Shown piece by piece: positions 1 through 11,003 of a stretch of DNA of 64,000 nt. Under the pieces are notes generated by a model, which did no database searches, had not been told where the DNA came from, and saw only the letters and a program-made list of their open reading frames with translations. The translations under genes and the position numbers were made by a program. The stretch covers positions 20,856,281 to 20,920,280 of the forward strand of contig NC_059373.1 in the NCBI RefSeq assembly GCF_019703515.2, given 5' to 3'. Source of the DNA: Myxocyprinus asiaticus. Taxonomy: Eukaryota > Chordata > Actinopteri > Cypriniformes > Catostomidae. The first letter of the stretch is position 1. The number at the start of each line of letters is the position of its first letter.

Positions 1-594
1 TGAACAGCGGTGAAACAATTTCTCATGATGTGTTACATTCATACGAGCAGACAGAGAAGTACGTTTGAAGTAAGTTTGGAGTAGAAGAAATAGAAATAAA
101 CCTTGTGTAAATTGTCAGTTTTATGCTAAGCTAAAATGCTATTTTTAGCCATTTTACATGCACATGTTCCCAGGCACAATCATATTTTTTTATCAAGAAA
201 ATTGACGTTGGATCATAATTTCTTTTTTCTAGTCATACCTTTGCTATTAGGGCAAAAATCGTATTCTTAATAATAATATTTGTATTGTTTTCCTGTTAAA
301 ATATCTAAAAATCCTTAAAACAAGATCAAAGTGTAAAAATCTACCACTGCTGAAGAAGTAATCCAAAGTATTTAGAATACGTTACTGACCTTGAGTAATC
401 TAATGGAATATGTTACAAATTACATTTTACAGCATGTATTCTGTAATCTGTAGTGGAATACTTTTCAAAAGTAACCCTCCCAACCCTGTCTATAAACTTG
501 TTGATCTGCCCTGAGAGGACTCCTGTTAACATGATGTGCTCATCAAAACAGCCAGGTGATTCTAAATATTAACTTCCTTTATCATTTCTATTAG
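1..594. other. Non-coding lead-in with repeat remnants
   Basis: No credible ORF lies here. Around 296-325 there is an 'aaaatatctaaaaatccttaa' style tract that recurs at 11345-11362 inside a foldback repeat, and 360-490 has the look of a decayed dispersed repeat ending in 'aaccctcccaaccctg'. The segment ends in a pyrimidine-rich tract followed by AG at 593-594, which fits a 3' splice site for the candidate exon that follows. Confidence 0.4.
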
Positions 595-748
595 GTTCCT
601 TGTCAGGATTAATCCTGACTCCAGCAAGTGCAGTGGCAAGGTCCAGACAAACTGGAAAAGTGGAAGAACTGTAAAGTGGAAGATATCATATATGAACCCA
701 CACGTCATTTCCTTCATCAGGGACTTCACCAGAAATAACAAGATAGAG
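595..748 (+). CDS. Candidate internal coding exon, protein not recognised
   Basis: A 154-nt open stretch is bounded by a plausible acceptor (pyrimidine-rich 'tttatcatttctattag' ending at 594) and a consensus donor (GAG|gtgagt, GT at 749-750). Read with one leading base, it gives 51 codons with no stop, starting FLVRINPDSSKC and ending FIRDFTRNNKIE. The composition is ordinary for a protein: charged and hydrophobic residues mixed, no low complexity. The exon would start in phase 2 and end in phase 0. I do not recognise the family. No second exon was found in the window, so if real it belongs to a gene whose neighbouring exons lie outside the window or beyond large introns. It could also be a chance open frame or part of an old element; the two matching splice signals are the main support. 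Confidence 0.4.
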
Positions 749-822
749 GTGAGTTTCTGATAATAACGTGGCCTTTAAAGAGTTCCCTCTAGTGGTGTTT
801 ATCTATTAAGTTTTGAGAAACG

Positions 823-1250
823 TTTTAGTTATGAAGCATTTATTTGTTGGAGTAACGCTAGAAAAAATGACATGACCGTCGGCGTTCATCGGACAGGCAG
901 CTAGCTTTTATTTTTAAGCAAATTTCTGTGAAACTTTTTAAATAAACATTAGCTAGTGACACTATGTACATTTTTAGCTAAATATCAATAACTTTTTTGG
1001 CCAATTTTGTGGCTTGTGGAAGATAGTCTAACCTTTTTAGTTGCGAAGCATTTATTTGTAGGAGTAGTGCTAGCTAGTTTTTTTCTAGAAAAATTTACGT
1101 GACCGTCATCCGCGAGCCTCTTTTTATACCTTTTTTTTTTTTTTTTTGCCAGTTTCTGTGAAACTTGCTAAATAAACATTAGCTAGCAATACTATGTACA
1201 TTTTTAACTAAATATCAATAACTTTTTTTTGCCAGTTTTGTTGCTTGTGA
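823..1250. repeat. Tandem duplication of a ~200-bp unit
   Basis: Two imperfect direct copies lie head to tail: about 823-1020 and 1034-1250. Shared landmarks in the same order are 'gaagcatttatttgt', 'tgaccgtc', 'aaacattagctag', 'actatgtacattttta' and 'aaatatcaataactttttt'. Copy two carries a T-tract expansion near 1131-1147. There is no ORF in either copy. Confidence 0.75.
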
Positions 1251-1351
1251 AAAATCCACCTGAAGTAATGCAACAGCAGATGCTGTTCAGACCTGCCTGG
1301 AAACTGGCCTGCTAGTTAGATAAGTTATCTTGCTTGTTGATTTTCCCATGT

Positions 1352-1379
1352 AATAAAAAAAAAAAAAAAAAAAAAAAAA
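1352..1379. repeat. Poly-A tract
   Basis: A run of about 25 A preceded by 'taat'. It lies in non-coding sequence just upstream of the piggyBac remnant. It could be a retroposon tail, but no retroposon body was recognised beside it. Confidence 0.7.
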
Positions 1380-1601
1380 TTGGTAGATATCTTTGTATAA
1401 TTTAGCAGATAGCCTTACCCATCCATCACACAGCCATGATTTTAGATTTTGTGTAGCTTCCTGTTCACAAGGAAAATGTGAGAGGGCTGTCTGCAGTTGG
1501 ACATTCTGGTTATTCTGCAAGCCTTTGGTGACTATTCAGTGTATGGATTTGTGAAGAACACACTGCTGGCTACCAATTGTGTACTTTTTTCTGTTGAAGA
1601 G

Positions 1602-2661
1602 ATGGATAGTGACTATGGCTCCCTGCTCAGCACCCTCAAGAGGAGGAGGCAGCTGACTGCTGATGAGATTAGGTTCATAGCAGAGGAGGACATGGCTCAT
1701 GAGGGCATGAGCACACAGGAGGAAGATCTGCTGGACTAGGAACTACTGCAGGAAGATCCAGACCACGAGGAGATGGAGGATGAGATGGAACCTGATCCCC
1801 AGCCAAGACCATCAACTGGGTATGTATGAATGTGTATGTATTGTTTGTTTCTATTTCTCATATGACTGATACTCACAGTAACACTAACACTGTTACTCTT
1901 ATTATTTTGGGTATGGCTAGCCATTCTCGCACAGGTCCCAAGTCAGCTAGAAAGCATAAATGCTTCCCTGACTCTGTTTCTTATCCCTCGTACTCTGACA
2001 TCGATTCACAGGCACCAAAACCTCTCCCATTTAAGCCTAGCCATCCATTTGGTATTGACTTATGTAGCGTTCGTCAGGCTGTGCGGTCAACCTCCAATAT
2101 GATGTTGCGAGAAATTGACTTTTTCATGCTGTTTTAAACTCAGGCTGTAGTTGCTGAGATATGCAGCTTTACAAACCGTCAGGAGTGGAAGCTCGTCCTA
2201 AACTGTCTGTCATATTCCAGCTACCAAGGAGCTTGGATGGAGGTGACCCCCGATGAATTTTACAAATTTCTTGGGTTGTTCATTTACATGGGGTTCTCAA
2301 TTCTCCCTGATTCCCATCGTCATTGGGGAACCAAGTCACTTCAGGCCTCGTGGGCGAGGAGATTTATGTCGCGTGACCGCTACAAGGCTCTTTTAGCAGC
2401 TGTACATGTTGTAGACCCTACCACAGAGGATAATCAGGATCGCCTTAGGAAGTTGCGTTATCTTATGGACCACATCGAACAAAAATGCCAGCAGCTCTTT
2501 CAGCCTAACCAAAATCTCGCAATAGATGAACGTATGGTCAACTCTAAAGCTCGGTCAGGATTTAAACAATACATGAAGGGCAAGCCTACTCGGTGGGGTT
2601 TTAAATTATGGGAAATTGCAACATCAGACTCGGGGTATACTCTCGACTTTAATGTTTACAC
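1602..2661 (+). pseudogene. piggyBac-type transposase, 5' part (PGBD4-like), broken
   Basis: The reading frame from ATG 1602 gives an acidic N-terminus (MDSDYGSLLSTLKRRRQLTA) with an in-frame TAG at 1737-1739. A second frame then runs 1826-2653, interrupted by TAA at 2135-2137. It contains the DDE_Tnp_1_7 core: 'REIDFFMLF', 'DEFYKFLGLFIYMGF' near 2252, 'SRDRYKALL', and the first catalytic Asp in 'AIDERMV' near 2522, followed by 'KPTRWGFKLW'. In piggyBac-family proteins this region is the first half of the RNase H-like transposase. An intron-like GT...AG interval between about 1819 and 1936 could explain the frame change but is not proven. The frame is cut at 2654-2661 by a hAT insertion and resumes at 4584. 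With at least two stops and the insertion this copy is dead. Confidence 0.85.
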
Positions 2662-4575
2662 TAGGGATATAACAGTATGACGGTATGATGGTATACCGTG
2701 GTATTAAAAACAGATGGTTTCCATACCGTTGACTTTTTCTTAATGACGGTATTGTGTGAAAAAGATAATATATATGTAAATTTAAAAACTCCCAAGTAAA
2801 TTAATTATATTTCCATTTACTAATGATTAATTTCATAATAAAAAAATCAATAAAAATCAATAAAAAAAGTTTAAATGAAAGATGAGAAAGTCGCATTCAA
2901 CACGTCATGTCACTCTGTCAGACCAACAGACAACAGCACATGAGCGCTGTGTAGAACCAAATGTCGGACTCGGAGGAGCCTCTTTTCCCCCAGCTAAGTG
3001 GGTAAAGTCCGCAGTGTGGGAGTATTTCGGTTATTTAAATGACACAAGAGGCAACATCAGTGTTGATGGACACCCTATTTGCGAAAAGTGTCGGCTCAGT
3101 CGGGAAACACTTCAAACATGCAGCACCATCTCCGAGAGCACCATCCCACAGAATTTGTGGACATGAATGTAGGCGAAAAACTCTGTGAATTGTCTGGTAA
3201 TCAATTAAAAAATATAGATCCCCTTTCATAAAATACATAAGCAGATGCAATACACGTTTACAAGACCAGTTACTCATTATTTGGAATTTGTTTATAAGCT
3301 TACGTTGCGTTAGTGCTTCTGCTTTCTAAACGCTTATCTGTAACATTTTGAAAGACTAAGGCAATGATTTATTTGCAAAATAATAAAACCCACAGAAAGT
3401 CAAATTTACTGTGGTAAAACATTAATATATTACCTACAAATCTGACCTGATCCAACATTTTGGGTCATTCTGACCCCAAAACGCATTTTGAATGAATGAG
3501 AAAAGTCTCAGCCATCAATAACAGATTAAGAAAAAAATATATAATTCACATATACAAATTAATGCACAAATGTAATATTATATTTAACATGTTGGCAATA
3601 TACTCCTCTCGAATTTATTGTTCTAGTCAAATAATGAACTACGGGCATTAGATGAGGTAAATGTTGTGCGTTAGATGACAAGCCGACTCCCCGCGGTTGA
3701 AACACAGATTTGGCATGCAGATTAAACATTTTAGTAATGTATATTGTATCTTTTAAAATCTCTGATATTTTCCATTTGCTACTTGTAATAATGTACATAC
3801 AGTGATAGACCCGTGGGCCGCGAGTGTTGCTCAGTGACGCTGCTCAAACTTGAGGCAAAAACAGTGATTGGTGGTCATGGCAAAGACTGTCAAAATAACA
3901 TTTATTTTGTGAATTTCATGATTTAAAAAAAATGAAAATAAAATGAAAATCTCATTTTGTTGGAGCAGTTCACAAATGTATCTTGTTTGGCTCAATTTGA
4001 TTTCATAAACTTTTTTTTTTTAAATTACATCCATCCATTACACTGCAAAAAATATTTTTCTCAAGATATATTACTTGATTTCATTTACACAATATATTTA
4101 CACAGTATAATATAATGTTGTGTTTTCAGGATAATTTATCAAAATTCAACAAGGTTTATGCTTAAAACAACACTCTGCCTCAGCACAGATAACATAAATA
4201 TGCTTACTTTTTTGCATCACAACCTACCCTGACTTGATATAGAGTATGAATCTGATTTGACATATTTTAAATTTTTCAATTATATTAAAAACCATTTGAC
4301 TTATTGCAAACATTTTTTTTTTTTACTTTTTTTTAAACTTGTTCTATGATTATCTTACGTTTATGTTTATGTCATGTGATTAAGAAAGTGTTCTAAAGAA
4401 ACAAAAAAAGAAAGTTAACGAACTTGTTATAACTAAAAATGTTTCTGTGTGTTTATCAGACATGTGCCAAACCTAAAATTAAAGGTTTAGAAGATAAGCA
4501 CCATAATACCATGATACCGAGGTATTTTTTGTGATGGTTTTCATACCATGAAAATTTCATACCGTTACATCCCTA
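2662..4575. mobile_element. hAT-type element inserted in the piggyBac gene
   Basis: The insertion is 1,914 bp long and flanked by an exact 8-bp duplication GTTTACAC (2654-2661 and 4576-4583). Its ends are inverted repeats: left TAGGGATATAACAGTATGA, and right end reverse-complemented TAGGGATGTAACGGTATGA. An 8-bp TSD and short TIRs are hallmarks of hAT transposons. A BED-type zinc-finger ORF remnant sits near the left end; no transposase core was found, so the copy is internally deleted or decayed. From 3170 to 4575 it is AT-rich and non-coding. Confidence 0.9.
2882..3230 (+). pseudogene. BED zinc finger remnant of the hAT element
   Basis: The ORF 2882-3166 contains 'KSAVWEYFGYLND', followed by a CxxC pair in 'GHPICEKC'. 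One base out of frame, the sequence at about 3106-3166 then reads 'NTSNMQHHLREHHPTEF', which supplies the paired His residues of a BED finger (C-x2-C...H-x-H style, with the typical T-S-N-M/L...HL..HHP ending). The finger is therefore complete at DNA level but split by a frameshift between its Cys and His halves. BED fingers are the usual DNA-binding N-terminus of hAT transposases. Confidence 0.75.
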
Positions 4576-4583
4576 GTTTACAC

Positions 4584-5450
4584 AGAGTCATGATTGGCGT
4601 GTCACTGACTTGGCCACCAAAGTAGTTGAATCGTTACTGCAGCCATTCAAAGACCAGGGCCACAATGTTTGGTTTGACAACTTTTACACGTCCCCATCTC
4701 TTATGGCTAAGTTGTTAGAAATGGGAACTAATGCCTGTGGGAAATGCAGGGTGAATCGTAAACCGTTTCCTGCAGAATTTAAAGACATCAAAAGATGGGA
4801 ACGCAAGACAGCTCATGGGGATATGAGGTGGTGTAGGATTGAGGGGAATAAACTTGTAATTCAGTGGAAGGACACGCATGCAGTTACATGCCTCTCCAAT
4901 TTCCACGATGCGAATGGCTCAACCGAAATGACTAGGTTTGTAAAAAATTATGGCGACTGGACAAAAGAAGTAGCCCTCCAGCCCACTGTCATCAGCGATT
5001 ATAACAAAAACATGGGTGGTGTTGATAGGTCAGACCAAATGATAAAATCATACGACGTACTACAAAAAACTCAGAAGTGGTGGAAGAGTCTTTTTTTTTC
5101 TCCACTTCATAGACATTGCCGTCTTCAATAGTTTCATGTTTAAAGAATGGCAACACATTCATGCGGCACCAGGGGATGAGCGTAGACCGGTGAACTTAAC
5201 CCAGATAGATTTCAGAGAAAACCTGGCTCGTCAGCTGGGAGGTATCGATATTCACGCAAGTTTCTCTTTGCATACACTAAAGCCTGTAGTCCCTCCTTCG
5301 TCATCACTCCACACAGCCCATGTCCCTAAATTTGAAGAGTCCTCTAAGAGATGTTGGCTATGCTATCAGAAAAGTTTGCGATAGGAACTGTTTTCAGTCT
5401 TGGCACTCTTGACCAGCTTCGTGAAGAGGCCTAGGTTGGGCTGTGTTTAC
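4584..5450 (+). pseudogene. piggyBac-type transposase, 3' part, broken
   Basis: This continues the gene split by the hAT insertion. The frame from about 4590 gives 'DWRVTDLATKVVESLL', the second catalytic Asp in 'NVWFDNFYTS' near 4678, and the third in 'NMGGVDRSDQ' near 5016. The three Asp residues of the piggyBac DDD triad are therefore all present across the two parts. After 'KWWKSLFF' a frameshift at a T-homopolymer (about 5090-5100) moves the protein to the frame of 5136-5384, which ends in a Cys-containing stretch 'SKRCWLCYQKSLR', the start of the family's Cys-rich C-terminal finger. A further one-base shift is needed at the hAT junction. Terminal TTAA/TIRs of the parent element could not be fixed by eye. 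Confidence 0.85.
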
Positions 5451-5946
5451 TAGTGTTGTTGTCCTCCCCCTCTCCTCTTTTCTCCCTCTCTTCTCCTCAC
5501 AGGTATTGCAATTGTTGAGTATTTATGAATTTATATATACTCTGTTCCTGCACTCTTTATTAAAAATGTATTTACTGTAAATAGTTTGATTTTGTATGTT
5601 TTGCTGTGTAATTTGTGTGTAATTCTAATGTTAAAATTAAATAAAGTGTGTGTTTTATTGAACACATAAAATATATTTCAGTGTTTGTGTCCTTCAATTT
5701 CAGATGCAATCTCAATTTATTATTATAGGTGCTCAAAAGGAGTATTTGAGGAGTGGTCGTGTGAAATGTATCTTAACATTCTAAATGTTTGTTTTATTCC
5801 GTTTTCCCACTAATCACTAAAATGGTCATAACTTTTAAACAATAGATTATATTTCTAATCTGTCTGCTATTCTGTATTGACCACAAAATTATGTATATTT
5901 CATACACTCTAAGTTTCCCTCTAGTTTGTAATTCAAATGGTTGAAA
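5451..5946. other. Non-coding stretch downstream of piggyBac
   Basis: AT-rich with an AATAAA-type signal at about 5640 ('attaaataaagtgtg'), which may be the old polyadenylation site of the piggyBac gene. No ORF or other element recognised. Confidence 0.35.
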
Positions 5947-7905
5947 ATGTGCTTGAGGTCTTTGTTTGTTATTTAGCGTGTTAACCTCATCAAAAGATCC
6001 CATCCAGCACTCTGGCGTCCTGCCTGGTGTGAGACTGACACAGGTGGACTGAAGGAACGGTAAAAGCTTTCAAAAGGAACTTTATTTTCTTCTTGTACTT
6101 CTCTGTACACTCCGTGGAAAAGGTCAAGACCAAAGTCCAAGATAACACATTACCTGAAAAAGTTAAAGACACAACTGGAGACATTTCCTAGTAGGACTTA
6201 AACTACACATGTTGCCAAAAGCCACTTGCTTTTCTGTAAATGTAATGTCATTTTTCTGGTATGAAACCATCAAACTATGATGAGTAATTGTTTATTGTGA
6301 CATTTTTGTGATTACCCATCACTGTGTGTCTGCTTCGTGACTGAGCTGTATGAAACCATCAAACTGTGATGAATAGTTAATTAAGTTTTGGTTTATTTAC
6401 TTATTTTTGATTTCTTTCAGGAGCTGGGGTCCCACGGGTGGAAGGATCTTGTCTGCTTGTGGTGGTGGTGCTCCTTCAACGTGTGCCGTGTGACCCCATT
6501 TTGGTTGTGTGATCTGAGTGCACGGTGGTGTGTGTGGAAGTGTGCTTTTGGATAATTAGCTCTGGTGATCACTCCTTCTGTGGGGAACCTCATCTCTGTA
6601 GGTTGGTGTAGTGTTTTTTTGTGAGTTGTGTAAACATTAGTCTTTACATAAAGTGTTTATGTGTTGCATTTTTTCTTTTGTTTATTTACTTAGTTATTTG
6701 AAACCGAGTTGCCAGCTACTGCACCTCTATTACCGAGGCTATTTTAAAGAAGTGATTTCTTTTGTAAATTTTGTATTAATAAAGTTTTGTATTCTTGATA
6801 ATATACCCACGTTTTCTACCTACCATTTTGTATAAGAGATTCGAACCTGTGTGACCTAGTAACAATCTTTGGGTGTTATTAATATTTCCCTGGGTGAAAT
6901 TCCCAAGGGTGGCGTAGTCAAAAGTCCTACAAGTAAAAGAACTTGGGCTTGTGGTTAAAATCTGTACCGTTCCATCACATTAATATACAATCCTCTGTCA
7001 TGAACTTGTGTGTTCGAAATCCTGGTGGAGAGCGAATTTTCTATACCCACTTTTCTTTACCTTTTCCTATGGGTGAGTGCTGTATTCCTGGCTGCTCACT
7101 CCATCATAGGAAATGCCACAGAAAGCGAGGGAAATGAGGCGGTCTCTTGGTTAGGGTTAAGAGATCTCTACACACATCTACAGTGATTGTCGGTTCTGCG
7201 TTTGGCAATCTTTGTGGAGATGATGGCTGGCAAAAATACAACATCCCTCCACGTACGTTGGAGCCCCGATACACCTGTCTACTGCCCATTCTACCAGATT
7301 CTGCATCATCTCCGTGCGCTCCAGTGCGACCGCCAATCATCAGAAGAGGCACCAATCTCCGAAATCTCCGATCACTGGAATACTCAAAGCTGTCAAAAGT
7401 GTCATCTGATGCTGCTTTGCTACAAGCTGGAAATTCCTTTCTTGCTAAGATGGCTTTGGTAAACACAATATCTCTTTCTAATAAAAACATTCATCTTCAA
7501 TGACTTCTCCACATCTTATGAACTGGATTTTCTATTTATAAAGATACTTGGCTTCGTGTTGGTGATTTGGATCCTATATCCGAACTCTCTCCAAGTGACT
7601 GTGACTTGTGACTGTGGGGCGAGGTTGGGGATTGGCTTCAGTATTTAAAAATAGTTTACTTTAAAAAAAAGTAAAATCACTATATTGCTTTAAGTTAGTT
7701 TTGAAGCAGGCTGTAAATAGGCTAAAATAGGTACTAATGGGGAAATAATTTTTGCTATATTTGACATAGTCAAATCCTTTCGAAAGCTTTTGCCATTCCT
7801 TCAGTCCACCTATGTCGGTCTCACACCAGGCAGGAAGCCAGAGTGCTGGATGGGATCTTTTGATGAGGTTACCACGCTAAATAACAAACAAAGACCTCAA
7901 GCATG
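5947..7905. mobile_element. Element with ~130-bp terminal inverted repeats
   Basis: The sequence 5947-6076 ('gcttgaggtctttgtttgtt' ... 'ggactgaaggaacgg...aaaagctttc') is repeated in reverse complement at 7776-7905 with about 90 percent identity by eye. The ~1.7 kb between the arms includes an AATAAA site near 6778, a short internal duplication ('tatgaaaccatcaaact' at about 6261 and 6350) and a small Cys-containing ORF. No TSD could be fixed at the edges, so the superfamily is open. Confidence 0.75.
6943..7503 (+). pseudogene. Possible THAP-like zinc-finger ORF remnant inside the inverted-repeat element
   Basis: From ATG 7069 the frame reads MGECCIPGCSLHHRKC, a C-x2-x-PGC start that resembles the first Cys pair of THAP fingers found in P- and Kolobok-type transposases. 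TGA at 7135-7137 ends it, and the same frame then stays open to 7503 without recognised motifs. The characteristic Trp and the distal C-x2-H of a THAP domain were not found. It is probably a decayed ORF of the surrounding element; the THAP assignment is weak. Confidence 0.25.
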
Positions 7906-8319
7906 CACATACAAGTTCAATAGTCTGAGACCACTCTAATTTAATCACATTTTTTATAACAAATTACAAACATAACAATTTGAGTGAAAAACTCAAACAT
8001 ACACAAACCAAATCCAATGTATTGCAGAATGATCTGAGAATGTTCCAGAGAGCATCTTGTGTGTTTCAGTTGAAGAAAGGAAATCTGACATTCCATACTA
8101 AGAAGTTAACATGATCAATGTTACAAATTTGCATTTTTGATGAGTGACAGAAGTAGTGCAGAATCTTCAATATTTCCTATCCATTTGATGTTAGAACATT
8201 TGTTTGTTTTAAAATTTTAAAAATACCCAAAGTTTCTGTTTATTTTTAGGTTTAAATTACTTTTTGAATCCCAGATTTTCAATGTGGACTCAGACTTATA
8301 AACCCCTCTGTATATTCAT

Positions 8320-8320
<1 letters not shown>

Positions 8321-8381
<61 letters not shown>
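8321..8381. repeat. (CA)n microsatellite
   Basis: About 30 uninterrupted CA units. Confidence 0.95.
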
Positions 8382-8385
<4 letters not shown>

Positions 8386-8536
8386 CAAATACTAACATAA
8401 AAAAATGTCCTTTCTTTTTTAATACGACTTCTCATCTTTATGCCAAAAAAGACCAATATGTCCCATTGGTGTCTATGGTCTTCCAATAAAAAAAACTAAC
8501 AAAAGACAAAAAATAATCAATTGTTGAGTGAGGCAG

Positions 8537-8741
8537 TTAAAGGGACAGTTCACACAAAAATGAAAATTCTGGCATCATTTACTCACCCTCATGTTGTTCC
8601 AAACCCATATGACTTTCACTCTACCATGGAACATAAAATGAGATGTTAGAGACTGACAGCCTCAGAAAAGAGCAGCATCAATATTCTTCAAAATTACTTC
8701 TGACAAAATAATTTTTGCTTTTTGGTGAACTAACCCTTTAA
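8537..8741. mobile_element. Angel-type MITE with TTAA target site
   Basis: The left end is TTAA + AGGGACAGTTCACAC and the right end, reverse-complemented, is TTAA + AGGGTTAGTTCACC. The body carries the familiar teleost stretch 'tcatttactcaccctcatgt' followed by 'tgttccaaacc'. About 205 bp including the TTAA sites. Related copies are recognised at 15388-16110, 41850-42096 and 43562-43962. No coding capacity. Confidence 0.85.
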
Positions 8742-9018
8742 GTTATGTTCTTATGAATATATTAGATTAATAGAGTTACAGTATTATGGCATAGGCTAAT
8801 TCTCACTTTAATAGCAAGAAAAAAGTTTATTTCTCTATGTAAATTATAATTTATAATTGATGCTCTATAGCCTCTTGGAGCTGGTAAATTTGATTTGTGT
8901 TTGTTTGCAAATCAGTGTACCAAATCACCACCAGAACAATTTTAAATTATTAAACTAGGCAATGTCTAGGGTGGTTACAGCCATGATCATAGTTAGCTTA
9001 CCTTACAGAAATATAAGG

Positions 9019-9643
9019 ATGTATGTGCCTAACCTGTATATTCCTTGGGATATCTCTTCTGTTCATTACAAATTATTAACTTGAATTATTAAAGTGTTTG
9101 TTCCTACATTTTATTCATTTAATCAAACAGATAGTTAACAAACATTCACAAAATGTTTTAAAAGTCTTCTTTCTTAACATAAAGTAAAATAATAAAAGTA
9201 TGTGTCTAAAGGAAAAGTGTGTTGATCTCCACAAGACTTCAACACAAAACGAAGAGAAAACCGGCGTGCAGCTATGAGGCCAATTCCACATGTGTACTTC
9301 TGCCCTAGACAGTCCACTCGGTAAATACGTACAGTTTTTATAAAATTAATTTGACATGTTTCCTCTTTTGCCTATGTTCGGTATGTTAAAGTTTGCCACG
9401 TGCAGACGGATCGACGGGAGGGCAGAGCAAAATCGCACTTGCTGTTCTTTCAGTTTCAGTGCGAGCATTGAATATGGCGAACCCTGATTGGATTAGAAGC
9501 TTGATGGACCAGACACTCATTCTTTTTTTTCCTTGGATCCATTAAGTTACTCAGAAAAAGAAAAATGCACTTCACATAAAATTAAACACTTCTTGTAAGA
9601 TTAACCTACAGTATCTATGAATAACAAATCATTTTAAAAATGT

Positions 9644-9675
<32 letters not shown>

Positions 9676-9905
9676 CATTTGTGTATAGTCAAGTGTTTAA
9701 TCATTAATTAATAATGTGTTACCATGACCCTCAATTTAAAATAATTAGTAATTCCTTCATGTTTATGTGGTAACACTTGACTCATTACTTATGGGTTACC
9801 AAAATTATTTTAAAAAGACCAGCAACATCAAACCTGCCAAAGTTAATAATTTGTAATGAACAGAAGAGATATCCCAAGGAATACACATGTTGGGCACATA
9901 CATCT
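9019..9905. repeat. Inverted repeat pair, 63-bp arms
   Basis: 9019-9081 and 9842-9905 are reverse complements of each other, including 'attccttgggatatctcttc' and 'tgttcattacaaattattaact'. The ~760 bp between them is AT-rich with a poly-A run at 9649-9676 and a 'ggtaacacttgac' motif near 9770. It is probably a non-autonomous DNA element or a foldback; no TSD was fixed. Confidence 0.65.
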
Positions 9906-9909
9906 GTGA

Positions 9910-11003
9910 GCTGACTGTGATACTCTACCAGACACTGTATCTATGATTTAGAGAGCTGTTATGTTCATAAATTAATTCCAGCAAAGACCACATGTGAGAC
10001 GCATGTTTCTCTGAAAGCGCATTTCATGATCATGTTCACAATAAAAACATAATCATTCACATTTTAGACAAATATAAATGTTTTGATTAGTAATTAATTA
10101 GTAGTTATTTTAAATTAGCCATAGTTAGATAATAGTTCTCAATGAGGAAAATCAAATTCAGTAATTATTGATTAGCTAACAGTGAACTACCCCAGTTAAT
10201 CATGTTTCCATAATAGTTAATAGTAGTAACTAAATTGTTAATGTAGTACTACTCATTAATCCTGCATTAATTCCTGCACAGTTACCTATTAATGATTGAC
10301 CACTATTATAAAGTGTTACCCATAATTCTAGAATATAAAGGGAGAAGAAAAGGAACAAATCAATATTGTAAATCAAAGGGAAAATGGATTTCAAAGATGT
10401 TGATATATGACCACCACCAAAACCAGGGTCTGAAACAAACCTGGCTGTCCTGATAATTTTTGTTTTGATGTGGCAGCATACACAGTAAATTGATTTAGCA
10501 TTTCTGGCAGTTTCTGGAAGAACAGAGTTATCAATTGTCTTTTCAGCACAGAGCATCCATCTCACACAGATACATTGTAATTCAATCTATTTCAAAGAAT
10601 AAACAAAAAATTTCATTTTTTAAATGGGAGACTGACAAATGCTCAGTGACTGGTTCCAACACTGTGGTACCGATCTCTCATTTTCAACTTGGTTTGATGA
10701 ATTCAGGTGGTGTAACAAGGCCTGATGGATTACAGGGCTTGTCAGAAATGCTGCTGTTGTCAATCTATCCGATCCTGGATCAGGGAGGCGTCTCAATATC
10801 TCTGCACAGCCTGCTAAGACTGATTTGGAGATGGATTAGAGAAGCTGCATCTTGAAAGCTTAATTTTTCACATGTGGGTTACATCTCTGTTTAATAGAGT
10901 GAGGTGACAGTAGATTTCTATATTGCTATATGTTTGGTGTCGTAAGTCACGAACAGTGCTGAGGAAGCTACTTTGAAACTGTTGTTTCCAAGATTTAAGC
11001 TAT
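9910..11003. other. Non-coding stretch
   Basis: AT-rich sequence with a TIR-like 'ataaagtgttaccc' near 10311. Open frames around 10230-10855 show no family motifs or splice context and are treated as chance. Confidence 0.4.

Noticed and set aside
10230..10855. Two overlapping frames of 106-111 codons
   Set aside because: Opposite strands, no motifs, AT-rich; no splice or promoter support.
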